A stretch of 64,000 nt of DNA. Origin: Piezodorus guildinii. Taxonomy: Eukaryota > Arthropoda > Insecta > Hemiptera > Pentatomidae. Numbering within the stretch: position 1 is the stretch's first letter; every line of letters starts with the position of its first letter. The DNA is taken from positions 46,934,417 to 46,998,416 of the forward strand of contig CM041297.1 in assembly GCA_023052935.1 (NCBI GenBank). Direction: 5' to 3'. The position numbers and the translations under genes were made by a program. The notes under the pieces are model-generated. The model had not been told where the DNA came from and searched no databases. It was given only the letters and a program-made list of their open reading frames with translations. Below, one piece after another: positions 55,038-64,000 of this stretch.

Positions 55038-55446
55038 ACAGTTCTATTAAAATGGAAAGGTTATGATGCCGAACCTTATGCAACCATTATTTCTGGACAT
55101 ATCAGCGCGACATTTTATAACTCGAAGCGAGCATATGCACCTTTATGGACCGCACGATAGCCCGGCTGTGAGATCTATATGAACGATAAAACTTGTGAAA
55201 TCGTAGTTTCTATCAAAAAAGGAGAAGGCTACATACGGCGTTGAGGTAGAACAGGATATTTCGACATTGGGTTATCGACCAGCTATCACAAGATTACCTG
55301 CTAGGAGTAAGATTCCGTTTCCTCTTATGGTTAGTTGTGTAACAGACACTTCCTGCAGTGCAAACTCTGATAAGGCTATCTTTAGTACTATAGGTGCATT
55401 GAAAAAGGCTCTGAAGATGCAAGGAGTAATTATCTTAAATTTTTAG
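55038..55446 (+). pseudogene. Decayed ORF of unknown origin
   Basis: Three coding-looking stretches follow each other with stops or frame changes: VLLKWKGYDAEPYATIISGH onward to YNSKRAYAPLWTAR; EIYMNDKTCEIVVSIKKGEG; and KIPFPLMVSCVTDTSCSANS to KKALKMQGVIILNF with a TAA-like end near 55446. The composition is less AT-rich than the flanks. The succession suggests one protein of at least 130 residues that has collected a few disabling changes. I do not recognise the family. A mobile-element or viral origin or a host pseudogene are all possible. Confidence 0.4.
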
Positions 55447-55676
55447 AAGCAAAACATGAGTTATAAAAGTCAGACTGAGGGGGAGGGGGGATAGTCCTGG
55501 ACCGTTCACAGGAAACTTGAGACTATCGATTTTCGAATTCCATCTTTTGAAAACTGAAATCTTTACTAGCAAGGGGCTGGTATATATATATTTTTTTTAA
55601 ATAAATTAAAATGATTTATAATAACGAAACCAAAAATGGAAGTATAATGATGGAGTTTAGTAGACTGTAGAGAATA

Positions 55677-55719
55677 TTAGATGAGGAAGATGGTTGGGGG
55701 TACCATCTTCCTCATCTAA
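55677..55719. repeat. Perfect 18-bp inverted repeat with 7-nt loop
   Basis: TTAGATGAGGAAGATGGT (55677-55694) and ACCATCTTCCTCATCTAA (55702-55719) flank TGGGGGT. It stands alone, with no U-run or coding context to suggest a terminator. Confidence 0.85.
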
Positions 55720-55769
55720 AAATGGAAGGAGGACCAAAACTAAGGATGAGAAAAAGAAAGAAATGATAC

Positions 55770-55860
55770 CTTGATATATGCTGACGTTTCGACCTACCCA
55801 AACTTAGCTTAACTTGACTGAGGCCGACTCGTCATCAGACAAACGAAAATTTTATATCAT
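55770..55860. repeat. Diverged relative of the foldback core
   Basis: The minus strand reads GTCTGATGACGAGTCGGCCT, then after about 20 bp AGGTCGAAACGTCAGC. It retains CTGATGA and CGAAACGT at the same relative positions as the palindromes at 54316 and 56041, while the sequence between them has changed, with GGCCT/AGGTC able to pair. Confidence 0.55.
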
Positions 55861-56040
55861 TCAACTGACGTATTAATAAGTTTTTTAAATTTATTTATAG
55901 ATATAATACAATCTTCCACACTCTGAGGTAATGAGTACTACTGCTGTGATAAATCATACATCACAAAGATACAGTCATGGAAACATCAATAACATAAAAT
56001 AATTAATTGTGGATGTAATTAGTTGACCGTTGAGAATTAC

Positions 56041-56322
56041 TGGAAGGAATTAGTCCGCGTGGCGGTCATTAAATGAAACAACTAAATAGTTTCAACTATT
56101 TTCTTGTTTGACAACGTTTCGACCCCCTTTGTGGGTCATCATCAGGGCGCATGGTGGGAGAATGGAAACTCAATTTGAGAAATTGGAAATTGAGTTTCCA
56201 TTCTCCCACCATGCGCCCTGATGATGACCCACAAAGGGGGTCGAAACGTTGGCAAACAATAAAATAGTTGAAACTATTTAGTTGTTTCATTTAATGACCG
56301 CCACCCGGACTAATTCCTTCCA
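56041..56322. repeat. Near-perfect palindrome: 136-bp arms, 10-nt loop
   Basis: The left arm 56041-56176 and right arm 56187-56322 are inverted copies with about three or four mismatches. The loop is GAGAAATTGG. The arms include TTAGTCC, GGCGGTCATTAAATGAAACA, CAACGTTTCGACCCC and GGGTCATCATCAGGGCGC. The outer flank AGTTGACCGTTGAGAATTAC on the left is shared with the copy at 17757. No coding content. Confidence 0.95.
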
Positions 56323-56599
56323 ATAAAATAATTAAATTTAAAAATAAAATAAAATAAAAATGGCAATAATAACAACCATGACCACACTCATACCAATACA
56401 CAATATATGTATAAACATATTGCCCTTCGGAACTAAATCAAAAACTGAGATCCCAGCGCCTCCCATTCAGCCGCGTCACTGGTCTTGAGAGCCAGCGGAG
56501 GAAGGGCGCAGGGGCCACATACATCAGGACATGAGTAGAGAAGCTGGTCATTGCTAGCACTCTAGTGGCATAGTTACATTAAGAGATCTCTGGGCCACT
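56323..56599. other. Spacer, nothing recognised
   Basis: This may include the 3' UTR of the LINE fragment that follows on the minus strand. No independent feature. Confidence 0.35.
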
Positions 56600-57113
56600 G
56601 CCACCTCAACCTAAGATGGCTGGAGCTAGATAGGGATTGTACCAGGGAATTAGAAAGGTGATAAAGCTTCTGCTGGAATTTGGATGGAATCAGATCACGG
56701 ACAAATGGGATATTCAGATCATAGTGTAAGATGTTGTTAGTGACATAATATAGAGCATCAACTATTGTTCTAAGGACTTTAGACTGAAAGTATTGGATAC
56801 GTTTGATATTCCAAAATTTTGCTGTTCCCCACAGTTCAAGTCCGTAGGTCCAAATGAGTTTTAGAATAGTTTTAAAAATTAATGAATTTGTTGTCCGTTG
56901 AGAGATTAGATTTTCTATTTAGTAGTATATATATATATGGCCGTATCGTCGATTGAGCTCTTGTCGTTTGAGTCTAGTACGTGGATTCCATGTCAGTCTT
57001 TTGTCTAACAGGAAATAAAGGTACTTGACTGAGTCGGAAATAGGAAGCAGAATGGATTTAAAATGGACAGAAGAGCGGGATCTGCGTCGGGGAGTGACAT
57101 GCTTGACTTTGAA
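56600..57113 (-). pseudogene. LINE ORF2 fragment (reverse transcriptase C-terminal half), minus strand
   Basis: On the minus strand the translation gives KHVTPRRRSRSSVHFKSILL, FDSVKYLYFLLDKRLTWNP, LIWTYGLELWGTAKFWNIKR, QSKVLRTIVDALYYVTNNIL and HYDLNIPFVRDLIPSKFQQK. It is very close to the Jockey-type ORF2 of copies 1 and 2. Short (AT)n expansion and frameshifts break it at about 56920-56940. It is 5'-truncated at about 57113. Confidence 0.88.
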
Positions 57114-58336
57114 TTATTTGACTTATTAATAACTAAAACTAATGGATTGGAACTTGTGGACGAAGGTTTAGAGATTGAGTAATTCTGGTGTAAAGTAGGT
57201 ATTAGGTATTATTTTCACCAAGGGCGTACGCAACGCAGGGTTTTCGGTAGGGAAGGCAAATGGTAAAAAAATTACTAGGGAAGGACCAATCTGGTCTAAA
57301 GGTCGCGGCCACTCTCTGCCTTGTCCATGATGTTCAAAGAGTTGAAAAAAAAAAAGGTTTAAGAAAGAAAAATCAACTTATCCTATAAGAATTCGCACGA
57401 AATGACTGCATTGCCCATTATTTTTAAAGAAACTATCAGTCTGTTTTAACCATTACTAAATAATTAAAAAAAAAAGTTATTAACTGGAACTTCAAGAAAT
57501 CTATTAAGTAATTTTACTGATTATAGTAAACAATCTTCAATCATATTCATTTAGCCGGGCACATTAGCTTTAGGAAAAATTGTATTCTCATAGAAAATAT
57601 TAGAGCAAAGAAGACCATGGGATAATCGCTAATTGAAACATTATATAAAAGTATTTCACAATAAAGAAATGTTCTCAGAACAATAGTGTAGTAAAAACAC
57701 CTTACATAAGAAAGTCTGAATAGCAGGAAGCTTGATTTCTGCTTCAATCATAATACGTTGCTTTAAAAAAAAAATTAATAATAAATAAAAATAAAGGAAT
57801 AGGGCAATGAAATTTAATTGCAGATTTGTTATTTTCTTGTATATATTTGAATTTATTTATTTCCCATTTTATGTAATTTGACTTTATCATTATTTTCTGT
57901 ATATATTGTATGAATGAGTTTCACTAAAATAAATAAAAAAAGTAAAATAAATAAAAAAAAATAAAAATTGCAGATTAGATAATACTTTCAAGTCTGGAAA
58001 AAAATTTCAACAATTTAAAGATGAACTAAATTAGTTGTTTTTTTAATGAATATATTTATGGAACTTAAATTAAGAAAACAAATGTCATTCATTCAATCAA
58101 TGAATTTCAGATTAGATAACAAATAAGTGTATGAAATATGAGGGTAATTTTAACTCTGACTTAAAGGGATTTGAAATTAAGGTAAAATTAATTAAAATAA
58201 ATAAATGTTCGTACCTACATCTGAAACTTAATAAAAAAAATTTAACAAAATCCTATTTGCATCTTACAAGCAGTCACAAGACCTTATTTAGAAATCTTAA
58301 GGTTTTGTAACTTCAACACTAATATTCGTATTATTT
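57114..58336. other. AT-rich spacer, nothing recognised
   Basis: Short AT-driven frames only. Confidence 0.45.
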
Positions 58337-58475
58337 ATTTTTTTATTTAAATATTTTATTGATATTTACAACTGTACATACAATATATACAACAAGTAAA
58401 TGGGCTAATTGACACTTATGGGCGTGATAATGTCTTGTGAAGAAACTACCCAGTGGTAGCACTTCAAAGTCGTAT
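58337..58475 (-). mobile_element. LINE 3' end, minus strand
   Basis: A T-rich start is followed by TATTGATATTTACAACTGTA and ACAAGTAAATGGGCTAATTG, the same 3' UTR as at 62522. It breaks off at ACCCAGTGGTAGCACTTCAA before the coding part. Confidence 0.75.
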
Positions 58476-58751
58476 TATTTATGGCAGAAAAATAAAAATG
58501 TAAAAATATTTTTCCAAACAAATCTAGTTAGGACTAATGATCTAGTGGTTAGAAAACTAGAATGTGACAAAAATAAGCGTTTATTATTAAGTTTATGTAA
58601 CTTTCAAAAATTATTATGAGAAATCGATTAAACAATCCGTAATATTGCTTATTAAGCAAATGACAATGTCCTACGCAGCCAAATATTATGCTAATTTATT
58701 TATCAATACATTTCCGGTTCTTTACGGTTCCGGTACTGCAATGGGACTTAC
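58476..58751. other. AT-rich spacer
   Basis: No supported feature. Confidence 0.4.
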
Positions 58752-59070
58752 ATTTTTTACTTTTACATACCTATATATGAAAGTATTGTAAACGTTAAAA
58801 TTATAGGGCTCGAGTCTAAATGGCCAAGTAGCGCAAAAAAGGGCAAGTCACTGTGTGTATGTGGAAAATGATAAGTTTTATAAAACTAAAATTTCATATT
58901 TTAGAAGCGTATATGCCTGAGATCTTACAGCAACATTTTGTTACCAAATTTGGCAAACCAGAAGAGCCACTTTATACGATGCTGTTTACAACTTTTTCAC
59001 TTTTCTCAAAAATGATTTTTAAATTTTCTTCCCCTTAAGTACCATTAATTTTGTACCCTCCACAGTGATA
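58752..59070 (+). repeat. R-family element, partial copy R8
   Basis: It begins TTTTTACTTTTACATACCTA with an eroded terminus and continues with AAAAAAGGGCAAGTCACTGT, AAACTAAAATTTCATATTTT, GCCTGAGATCTTACAGCAAC and TTTATACGATGCTGTTTAC in R1 order. It fades at about 59070. The right end is missing. Confidence 0.65.
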
Positions 59071-59467
59071 ACAACCAAATTTTAAAACAGGACACTAATG
59101 ACCAAAGATGATGAGTGTCCATAAAATATATAACCAAACTATATCCATTCTAGGAAATCTTAGAGGAAGCGCGAAATTCTCTCATTACTAAAATATTTAA
59201 GCAACTTATTTAATTCTTTCATCATTGAATTCTAGAATTACTTTTTCAATATATTAATAACATTTCTTCAAAGTTATAGAATGAAATGTTTTAGTATGAT
59301 TAGGAGCGAACAAAGTGTGTAATCATAGAATCAATTGCATTTCTTAATCGCGTTTTTAAAGGACTTGAATGTTCATTAGAAAAAATCAAATAGAAAATTT
59401 AGATGAATTAAATGATGAGAATAGAAATACGTTAAAATACCAATTTCATAAAAAACGTCATGTAATT
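59071..59467. other. AT-rich spacer
   Basis: No supported feature. Confidence 0.4.
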
Positions 59468-59720
59468 AGGGTACACATATAGCATTGTGCCTAGCATAAC
59501 AGCTTTCTAGGGTAAAGATCGCGGTTTCAAACCTGATCACGGGAGTGATAAATCCTTAGCTATGCCATTCTTCGGAGACGTCGTAAAAATTTGGTATGAT
59601 GTCAGGTACTCGTTAAAGATCCCTATCCTAATAAAACCTGAATAGGCAGACTTTAGGACTCCCACTGCAGCTCGTCCGATTAGCCATAGTGACATAAAGT
59701 GGCGTTAAATGAATAAACAA
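59468..59720 (+). repeat. SINE family B, plus strand
   Basis: The head GTACACATATAGCATTGTGC is followed by AGCATAACAGCTTTCTAGGG, a damaged B box (GCGGTTTCAAACC), ATGCCATTCTTCGGAG, GATGTCAGGTACTCGTTAAA and the 3' block AAAGTGGCGTTAAATGAATA. Confidence 0.88.
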
Positions 59721-59847
59721 ACATAACATGTCCTTTAGTACCTTTTCTAAATCAACGTCGCATTGATTGGTCGAAAGAATTTTATATTGCTATATTATTA
59801 ATCTAATAATAATAGTCATTAAATTGATTTTAACAACTAGGGTAACT

Positions 59848-60129
59848 GGGATCACTTGTAGCTGGGTGGCTAACATAACAGCCTCCTATGACATAGGTCA
59901 CGGGTTCAAAACCAGAGGTGGTCCAAGGATTTTTTTAATGGGATAAAATCCTTAGTTATACCGTCCTTCGGAGGGGGCGTTAAAAGATGGTCTCGAACCT
60001 GTGCGGTGTAAGGTAGTCGTTAAAGATCTCTATTCTAAAAAAACTCTGGACAATCAAAATTTAGGAGACACACTGCAGCATCCTCCGATTAGCCATAGTA
60101 GCATAAAGTGGCGTTAAATGAATAAACAA
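59848..60129 (+). repeat. SINE family B, first tandem-duplicated copy
   Basis: The head TCACTTGTAGCTGGGTGGCT and B box GGGTTCAAAACC are followed by the complete body and the 3' block AAAGTGGCGTTAAATGAATA. It lies within a 409-bp unit (59721-60129) that is repeated immediately downstream. Confidence 0.9.
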
Positions 60130-60470
60130 ACATAACATGTCCTTTAGTACCTTTTCTAAATCAACGTCGCAATTATTGATCGAAAGAATTTTATATTGCT
60201 ATATTTTTAATCTTATAATAATAGTCATTAAATTGATTTTGACAACTAGGGTAACTGGGATCACTTGTAGCTGGGTGGCTAACATAACAGCCTCCTATGA
60301 CATAGGTCACGGGTTCAAAACCAGAGGTGGTGCTAAAAGATGGTCCCGAGCCTGTGCGGTGTCAGGTAGTCGTTAAAGATCCCTATCCTGGATAGGCAAA
60401 AATAAGTACTCTCACTGTAGCATCGTCCGATTAGCAACAGTAGCATAAAGTGACGTTAAATAAAATAAAC
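60130..60470 (+). repeat. Second unit of the 409-bp tandem duplication, including a SINE B with internal deletion
   Basis: Bases 60130-60331 repeat 59721-59922 with few changes. Just after the B box (CAAAACCAGAGGTGGT) a deletion removes about 70 bp relative to the first unit, and the SINE resumes at TAAAAGATGGTCCCGAGCCT. It ends with AAAGTGACGTTAAATAAAAT, followed directly by an R-family terminus at 60478. Confidence 0.88.
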
Positions 60471-60477
60471 AAACCAA

Positions 60478-60520
60478 GGTAAGTGAAAGGCGTGTGATGC
60501 TCGCACCAGATTTTTTTCCC
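60478..60520 (+). repeat. Isolated R-family terminus
   Basis: GGTAAGTGAAAGGCGTGTGA then TGCTCGCACCAGATTTTTTT repeats the R1 right end without any R interior upstream. A SINE B occupies that side. Confidence 0.7.
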
Positions 60521-61029
60521 ACAATAATCATACCATACAAAGATTTCTAATCTTAATCAGATGCAAAGGAAGTAACTTCTGCTGAATAAATATTGACCCA
60601 ACTTTCAGAATCACAACCACATCTTATGAGCAGAGGTTTGGACCGCAAATCGCCGTTGGAATGGTAACAGCTACTTCATTTTACAACGGATAAAACAAAC
60701 AAACAAACATCTCGTTTGAAGACTCACAAACAACCACCCCGCCACTTGCGGCCCACCAAGGACCAGGTCTTCGACCCCCAACGTTTATAGCGAATACAAA
60801 CGGATGACTAATCGCTTGTTGACATTAGCCAGGCATCATTAGCACGGGGTTGTTTGTAAATAATGAGACCGCTGTCAATGGTCGATAATACCTCCCAAGT
60901 AAACTAGGATTACTGTAAATTGTAAGAGCGAATCTCGTAGAACTGAGAAGATCGGGAAGGTGTGAGAGAATAAAATGGAATTGAGTCTCTAACTGTTATA
61001 AAATAGAAAATGATTTTATTCTGGTACTT
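60521..61029. other. Non-repeat sequence with motif-rich patch at about 60720-60900
   Basis: The patch is less AT-rich and not related to the repeat families here. It contains a forkhead-type TGTTTGTAAATA (about 60850-60861), several TAAT/ATTA cores and ACCGCTGTCAATGG. It could be a cis-regulatory element of the host gene. That is inference from motif density only. Confidence 0.2.
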
Positions 61030-61300
61030 ACAAGGAGAGGATCTCAAATGTGTCTCACCGATTTTGATGATTTTAAAAAACAGTTTAACTATACATTAAA
61101 CCATTAGACTATGCAAAATATTTGTGGCCAACGCTCCCCAGGAGTCGCGTAAAAAATAGGAAAGTTTGTGCGAGAAAAAATCATAATATTTAATATCTCT
61201 GGTTTTAGTGACGGTAATAAAATAAGTATGGTATTAAAATTGTCTTATTTCGAAGCAGAATAATAAAAAAAATAAGCCATTAAAATATTTAAACAAAATA
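61030..61300 (+). repeat. S-family repeat, copy 3
   Basis: ACAAGGAGAGGATCTCAAAT, GATTTTGATGATTTTAAAAA, CCAGGAGTCGCGTAAAAAAT, TTAAATATCTCTGGTTTTAG and AATAAGCCATTAAAATATTT follow each other as in copy 1. No R element abuts it. Confidence 0.75.
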
Positions 61301-61587
61301 TTGTCAACAACAATTTAAAAATATTTCTTATTATTTTTTACTTTGAAATCCCTTAGGGTTTTAAAAATCTGGAAATTTGGTAAACTCAGTAAAAACTATT
61401 CTTCTGATTGTTAGAGCTTACTTGAAAACAATTTTCTGTATTAAGAAATTGGGAATGTATCATACCTATGTATATTCACGAAACCAAACTTTCTTAATTC
61501 AAACCTAATTGTAGTAAATAACATTATTTAACCATATACCTAAGTCTTGATCTATCTTTTAGATCAAGACAACTTTTCCGACCAGAG

Positions 61588-61873
61588 GAGCCCGTGCCTG
61601 ACTAGCTAGCGCTCTAAAATCTCATGCTAATGTTGTGAGTACGAATCCCAGTCCCGGCAGGGCTTTTAAGTACTAGGGATGTAATTTAATGGGGATTCAA
61701 TCATATCCTCTCCTCCGGGTATGTGAGACCCGTCAGCCAAATGGTGGCTACTCAAAATATTAGGCGTAGAGAGCGATGACCCTACCCTAAAAATTGCATC
61801 AAGAAACGCGACTGTAATCTCCCAGCAGATTACACCGCGAGGCCCAGGGCCTGCACGGCCTGTCGCGCCACTG
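61588..61873 (+). repeat. SINE family C, plus strand
   Basis: The tRNA-like head GGAGCCCGTGCCTGACTAGC has a B-box-like GAGTACGAATCCCAG. The body carries GAGACCCGTCAGCCAAATGG, AAATTGCATCAAGAAACGCG and the end GGCCTGTCGCGCCACTGAA. The tail is short here. Confidence 0.88.
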
Positions 61874-62111
61874 AATACAAAACAAAAACTTTTCTCAACC
61901 AACGTTTCCTATATTTCCTAGTAATAAGTTTTATAAATTCAAATGTGAATTTTCGATATAGATTCAGAAGATTTGGTGGCCAAAATATAAGATATTCAAG
62001 TTATTACTAAATTAATAAATATTAAAAAAAAATTAAAAGATTTAATGAAATCTTAAATGTAATGTAAATTATGTATGAAATTTATTTTATAATTATAGTT
62101 CACAATAAAAC
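61874..62111. other. AT-rich spacer between inverted SINE C copies
   Basis: No supported feature. The two flanking SINE C copies are in opposite orientation. Confidence 0.4.
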
Positions 62112-62123
62112 TGGCGATGTACT

Positions 62124-62424
62124 TCTTCTTCTTCTAGTCGCGCGACAGGCGGTGTAGGCCCTGGGTCTCGTGGTGTAAACTCCTGCGAGTTTACACTCAC
62201 GTTTTACGATGCAATTTTTAGTGTAGGGTCATCACTCCCTACGACTAATTTTGTGATTGGCCACCCTTTGGCTGACGGGTCTCACATACCCGGGGGAGAG
62301 GCTGTGAGTGAATCCCCACTTTTTTACATCCTTATAAAAGCCCCGTCGGGACTTGGATTCGAACTCAGAACCTGTAGCATGAGAGACTAGCGCGCTAGCA
62401 ACTCAGCCACGGGCTTCCCCTAAA
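62124..62424 (-). repeat. SINE family C, minus strand, complete with 12-bp TSD
   Basis: On the minus strand: head GAAGCCCGTGGCTGAGTTGC, B box GAGTTCGAATCCAAG, body, and tail of AGAAG units. The duplication TGGCGATGTACT is present on both sides (62112-62123 and 62425-62436). Confidence 0.93.
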
Positions 62425-62521
62425 TGGCGATGTACTACTTATCTTAAATTTAAATGTAAAAAAATCAAGGCTAGTTCAAGTTTTGAAAGTGCATCCGATT
62501 TCGATTCGATAAGCAGATATT

Positions 62522-62900
62522 TTTTTTTTTTTAAACGTTTTATTTATATTTACAACTGTACTTATAATAAGCACAATAAGAAAATGGGCTAATTATGGGC
62601 TTAAAAATGTCTTGTGAAGAACTAACCAGTGGTAGAACTTCAATGTCAATTTAATTTAGTAGGTCTCATAGAGATCGTCTTTTCAATCGCCTCGGCGGGT
62701 TGTCAGGAATAGATGAGAATAATAAGTTGCATAGAAGAGGATTCGTGTGGGTCGGGAGTTTGGGATTAAAAGAAGCATATCTGTTTTTGGATAGTTCTGC
62801 GACAAATGGGATATTTAGGTCATAATGGATGGATCTTATTCGTAACGAAATAAGGAGCATTTTGCGAAAGAAGTTAAATACATTAAAAAAGGAATTGGTT
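62522..62900 (-). mobile_element. 5'-truncated Jockey-type LINE, minus strand
   Basis: A T-run (reverse of poly-A) is followed by the shared 3' UTR (TTATATTTACAACTGTACTT). On the minus strand the coding end gives IHYDLNIPFVAELSKNRYAS, NPKLPTHTNPLLCNLLFSS and IPDNPPRRLKRRSL. It is disrupted upstream of about 62860. Confidence 0.85.
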
Positions 62901-63369
62901 GAAAATGATAAATTAGATAAATTAATAAGAACATAAACATCATCCAAATGAAATATTATATTTTAAAAAGATGTTCTACTTTAAGTTATAAAAAAATTCA
63001 TAAGTTCAATCTAACTTAAAGACAAATTTTATTTAATAAATTTTAAAGTGTTAATTTATTTTGGCGCCTTGGTCGCTTTTTGCACATATGCGTCATCATT
63101 TTGGCATTTTGATTTATTTTTTTTTACTAAGCAAACTAAAACAAAATTTTTGAAAACTTTCGGGAAGCTAATATTTATGAACGTCATCTCTTGGGGAAAC
63201 ACGAATTTGGCAAGGCGCCAACAAATAAAAACCTTTATCGTTATTTAATGCATGAATATATTTTTTTAAATAGCATATCACGGAACTGACCATCAAATTA
63301 TAAATAATTAGATAGTAAATATATAAACATATATGCGTATTATTGGTTATATTACACATTTTACTTCCA
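62901..63369. other. AT-rich spacer, nothing recognised
   Basis: No supported feature. Confidence 0.45.
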
Positions 63370-64000
63370 TTTACCTATACATGAAATATATAGTAAGGAA
63401 AAGTATTGCGATAGTGAATATTTTGGTATTTCATTTTTCAACGGAAATACACGTTTATAAAACTGTAAATTCATATTTAAGACAATTAGACGCCCGAGAT
63501 GTTACACCAACTTTTTCATCAAAATCGGCTTACCAGAAGAACCACTTTATACCATGCATTTTACATCTTTTCTCGATTTCCTCCAAAACGGCTCAAACGA
63601 TTCTGATTAAACTCGCCATATCGATTCAAAATTTTATGGACTTTAATATTATGCAGGTTTAATTCTGATTAAAATAGTCTGACAGGGCTTACATGCCGAT
63701 AGTTTAATTTTTCTGTCCCTAAAGTACCCTAAATTTTGTAGATTCGAGAAAATGAAACATTTCATCTTATTAACATTGATTAACAATAGTTAAATATACA
63801 AGTTGAACGAATTTGATAATTGACCAAAGGAGAAAAGAGCAAAACTATTTTTTTATTGTAATTTTTGGCTTATCGATACTAAGAACTGTAATATAGACGT
63901 ATAATGTATCGTTGGAACCAGAAAGATTTAAAAAAAAAATTATCTAATACGCAAAGTTTAACACTTTTATTTGTTGTATTTGTGAATATACAGTTGTAAA
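63370..64000 (+). mobile_element. R-family element, copy R9, cut by the window end
   Basis: It starts TTTACCTATACATGAAATAT, AGTAAGGAAAAGTATTGCGA and runs through GGAAATACACGTTTATAAAA, CGCCCGAGATGTTACACCAA, AATCGGCTTACCAGAAGAAC, ACCATGCATTTTACATC and GACAGGGCTTACATGCCGAT in R1 order. The right terminus lies outside the window. Confidence 0.8.

Noticed and set aside
55050..55090. A chromodomain (KWKGYD) in the decayed ORF
   Set aside because: The six-residue match is not followed by the expected acidic/aromatic pattern of a chromodomain, so the call was dropped.

Overview
This is a eukaryotic, AT-rich, repeat-dense window, most likely from an insect or other arthropod. The evidence is Jockey-clade LINEs with X-element-type ORF1, mariner relics, three tRNA-derived SINE families and splice signals around islands of coding sequence. 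There is no sign of bacterial, phage or organellar sequence. I cannot name the species.

The one host gene segment I can name is a 108-bp exon on the minus strand at 21065-21172. It has clean splice sites and encodes the start of a PDZ domain (residues [16 protein letters not shown]) characteristic of the RhoGAP family ARHGAP21/ARHGAP23. No other exon of that gene was recognised, so most of the window is probably intron of this gene: about 21 kb on the downstream side and up to 43 kb on the upstream side. Two exon-like islands with good splice signals lie on the opposite strand (8489-8580 and 14085-14400) and could belong to a nested gene. Several other small, coding-looking, unidentified ORFs are listed with low confidence.

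The rest is transposon sediment. (i) LINEs: one essentially intact two-ORF Jockey-type element at 39358-43930 and a 5'-truncated, lightly damaged relative at 22989-26915, plus about a dozen 3'-end fragments of related families. (ii) Three mariner relics (9156, 11404, 29456), all carrying the same kind of central deletion in the transposase. (iii) SINE family A with an unusual long poly-T 3' end, SINE family B with an AAAY-type tail, and SINE family C with an AGAAG-type tail; several copies have clear target-site duplications (TSDs). (iv) A family here called R, about 0.8-1.2 kb, with inverted termini ACTTTCACTTACC/GGTAAGTGAAAGT, in at least nine copies between 26.9 kb and the right edge. (v) A second non-coding family, S, in three copies, two of them abutting R copies. 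(vi) Palindromic elements at 54316 and 56041, with relatives at 17757 and 55770. All four carry a CTGATGA - hairpin - GAAAC core that resembles the hammerhead ribozyme core.

Nested insertions give a relative order: SINE A inserted into R (45308), SINE B inserted into SINE A (34341), and a LINE 3' end inserted into R (33098). The candidate undescribed biology is the palindromic, hammerhead-like elements, the poly-T SINE family and the R/S repeat families.
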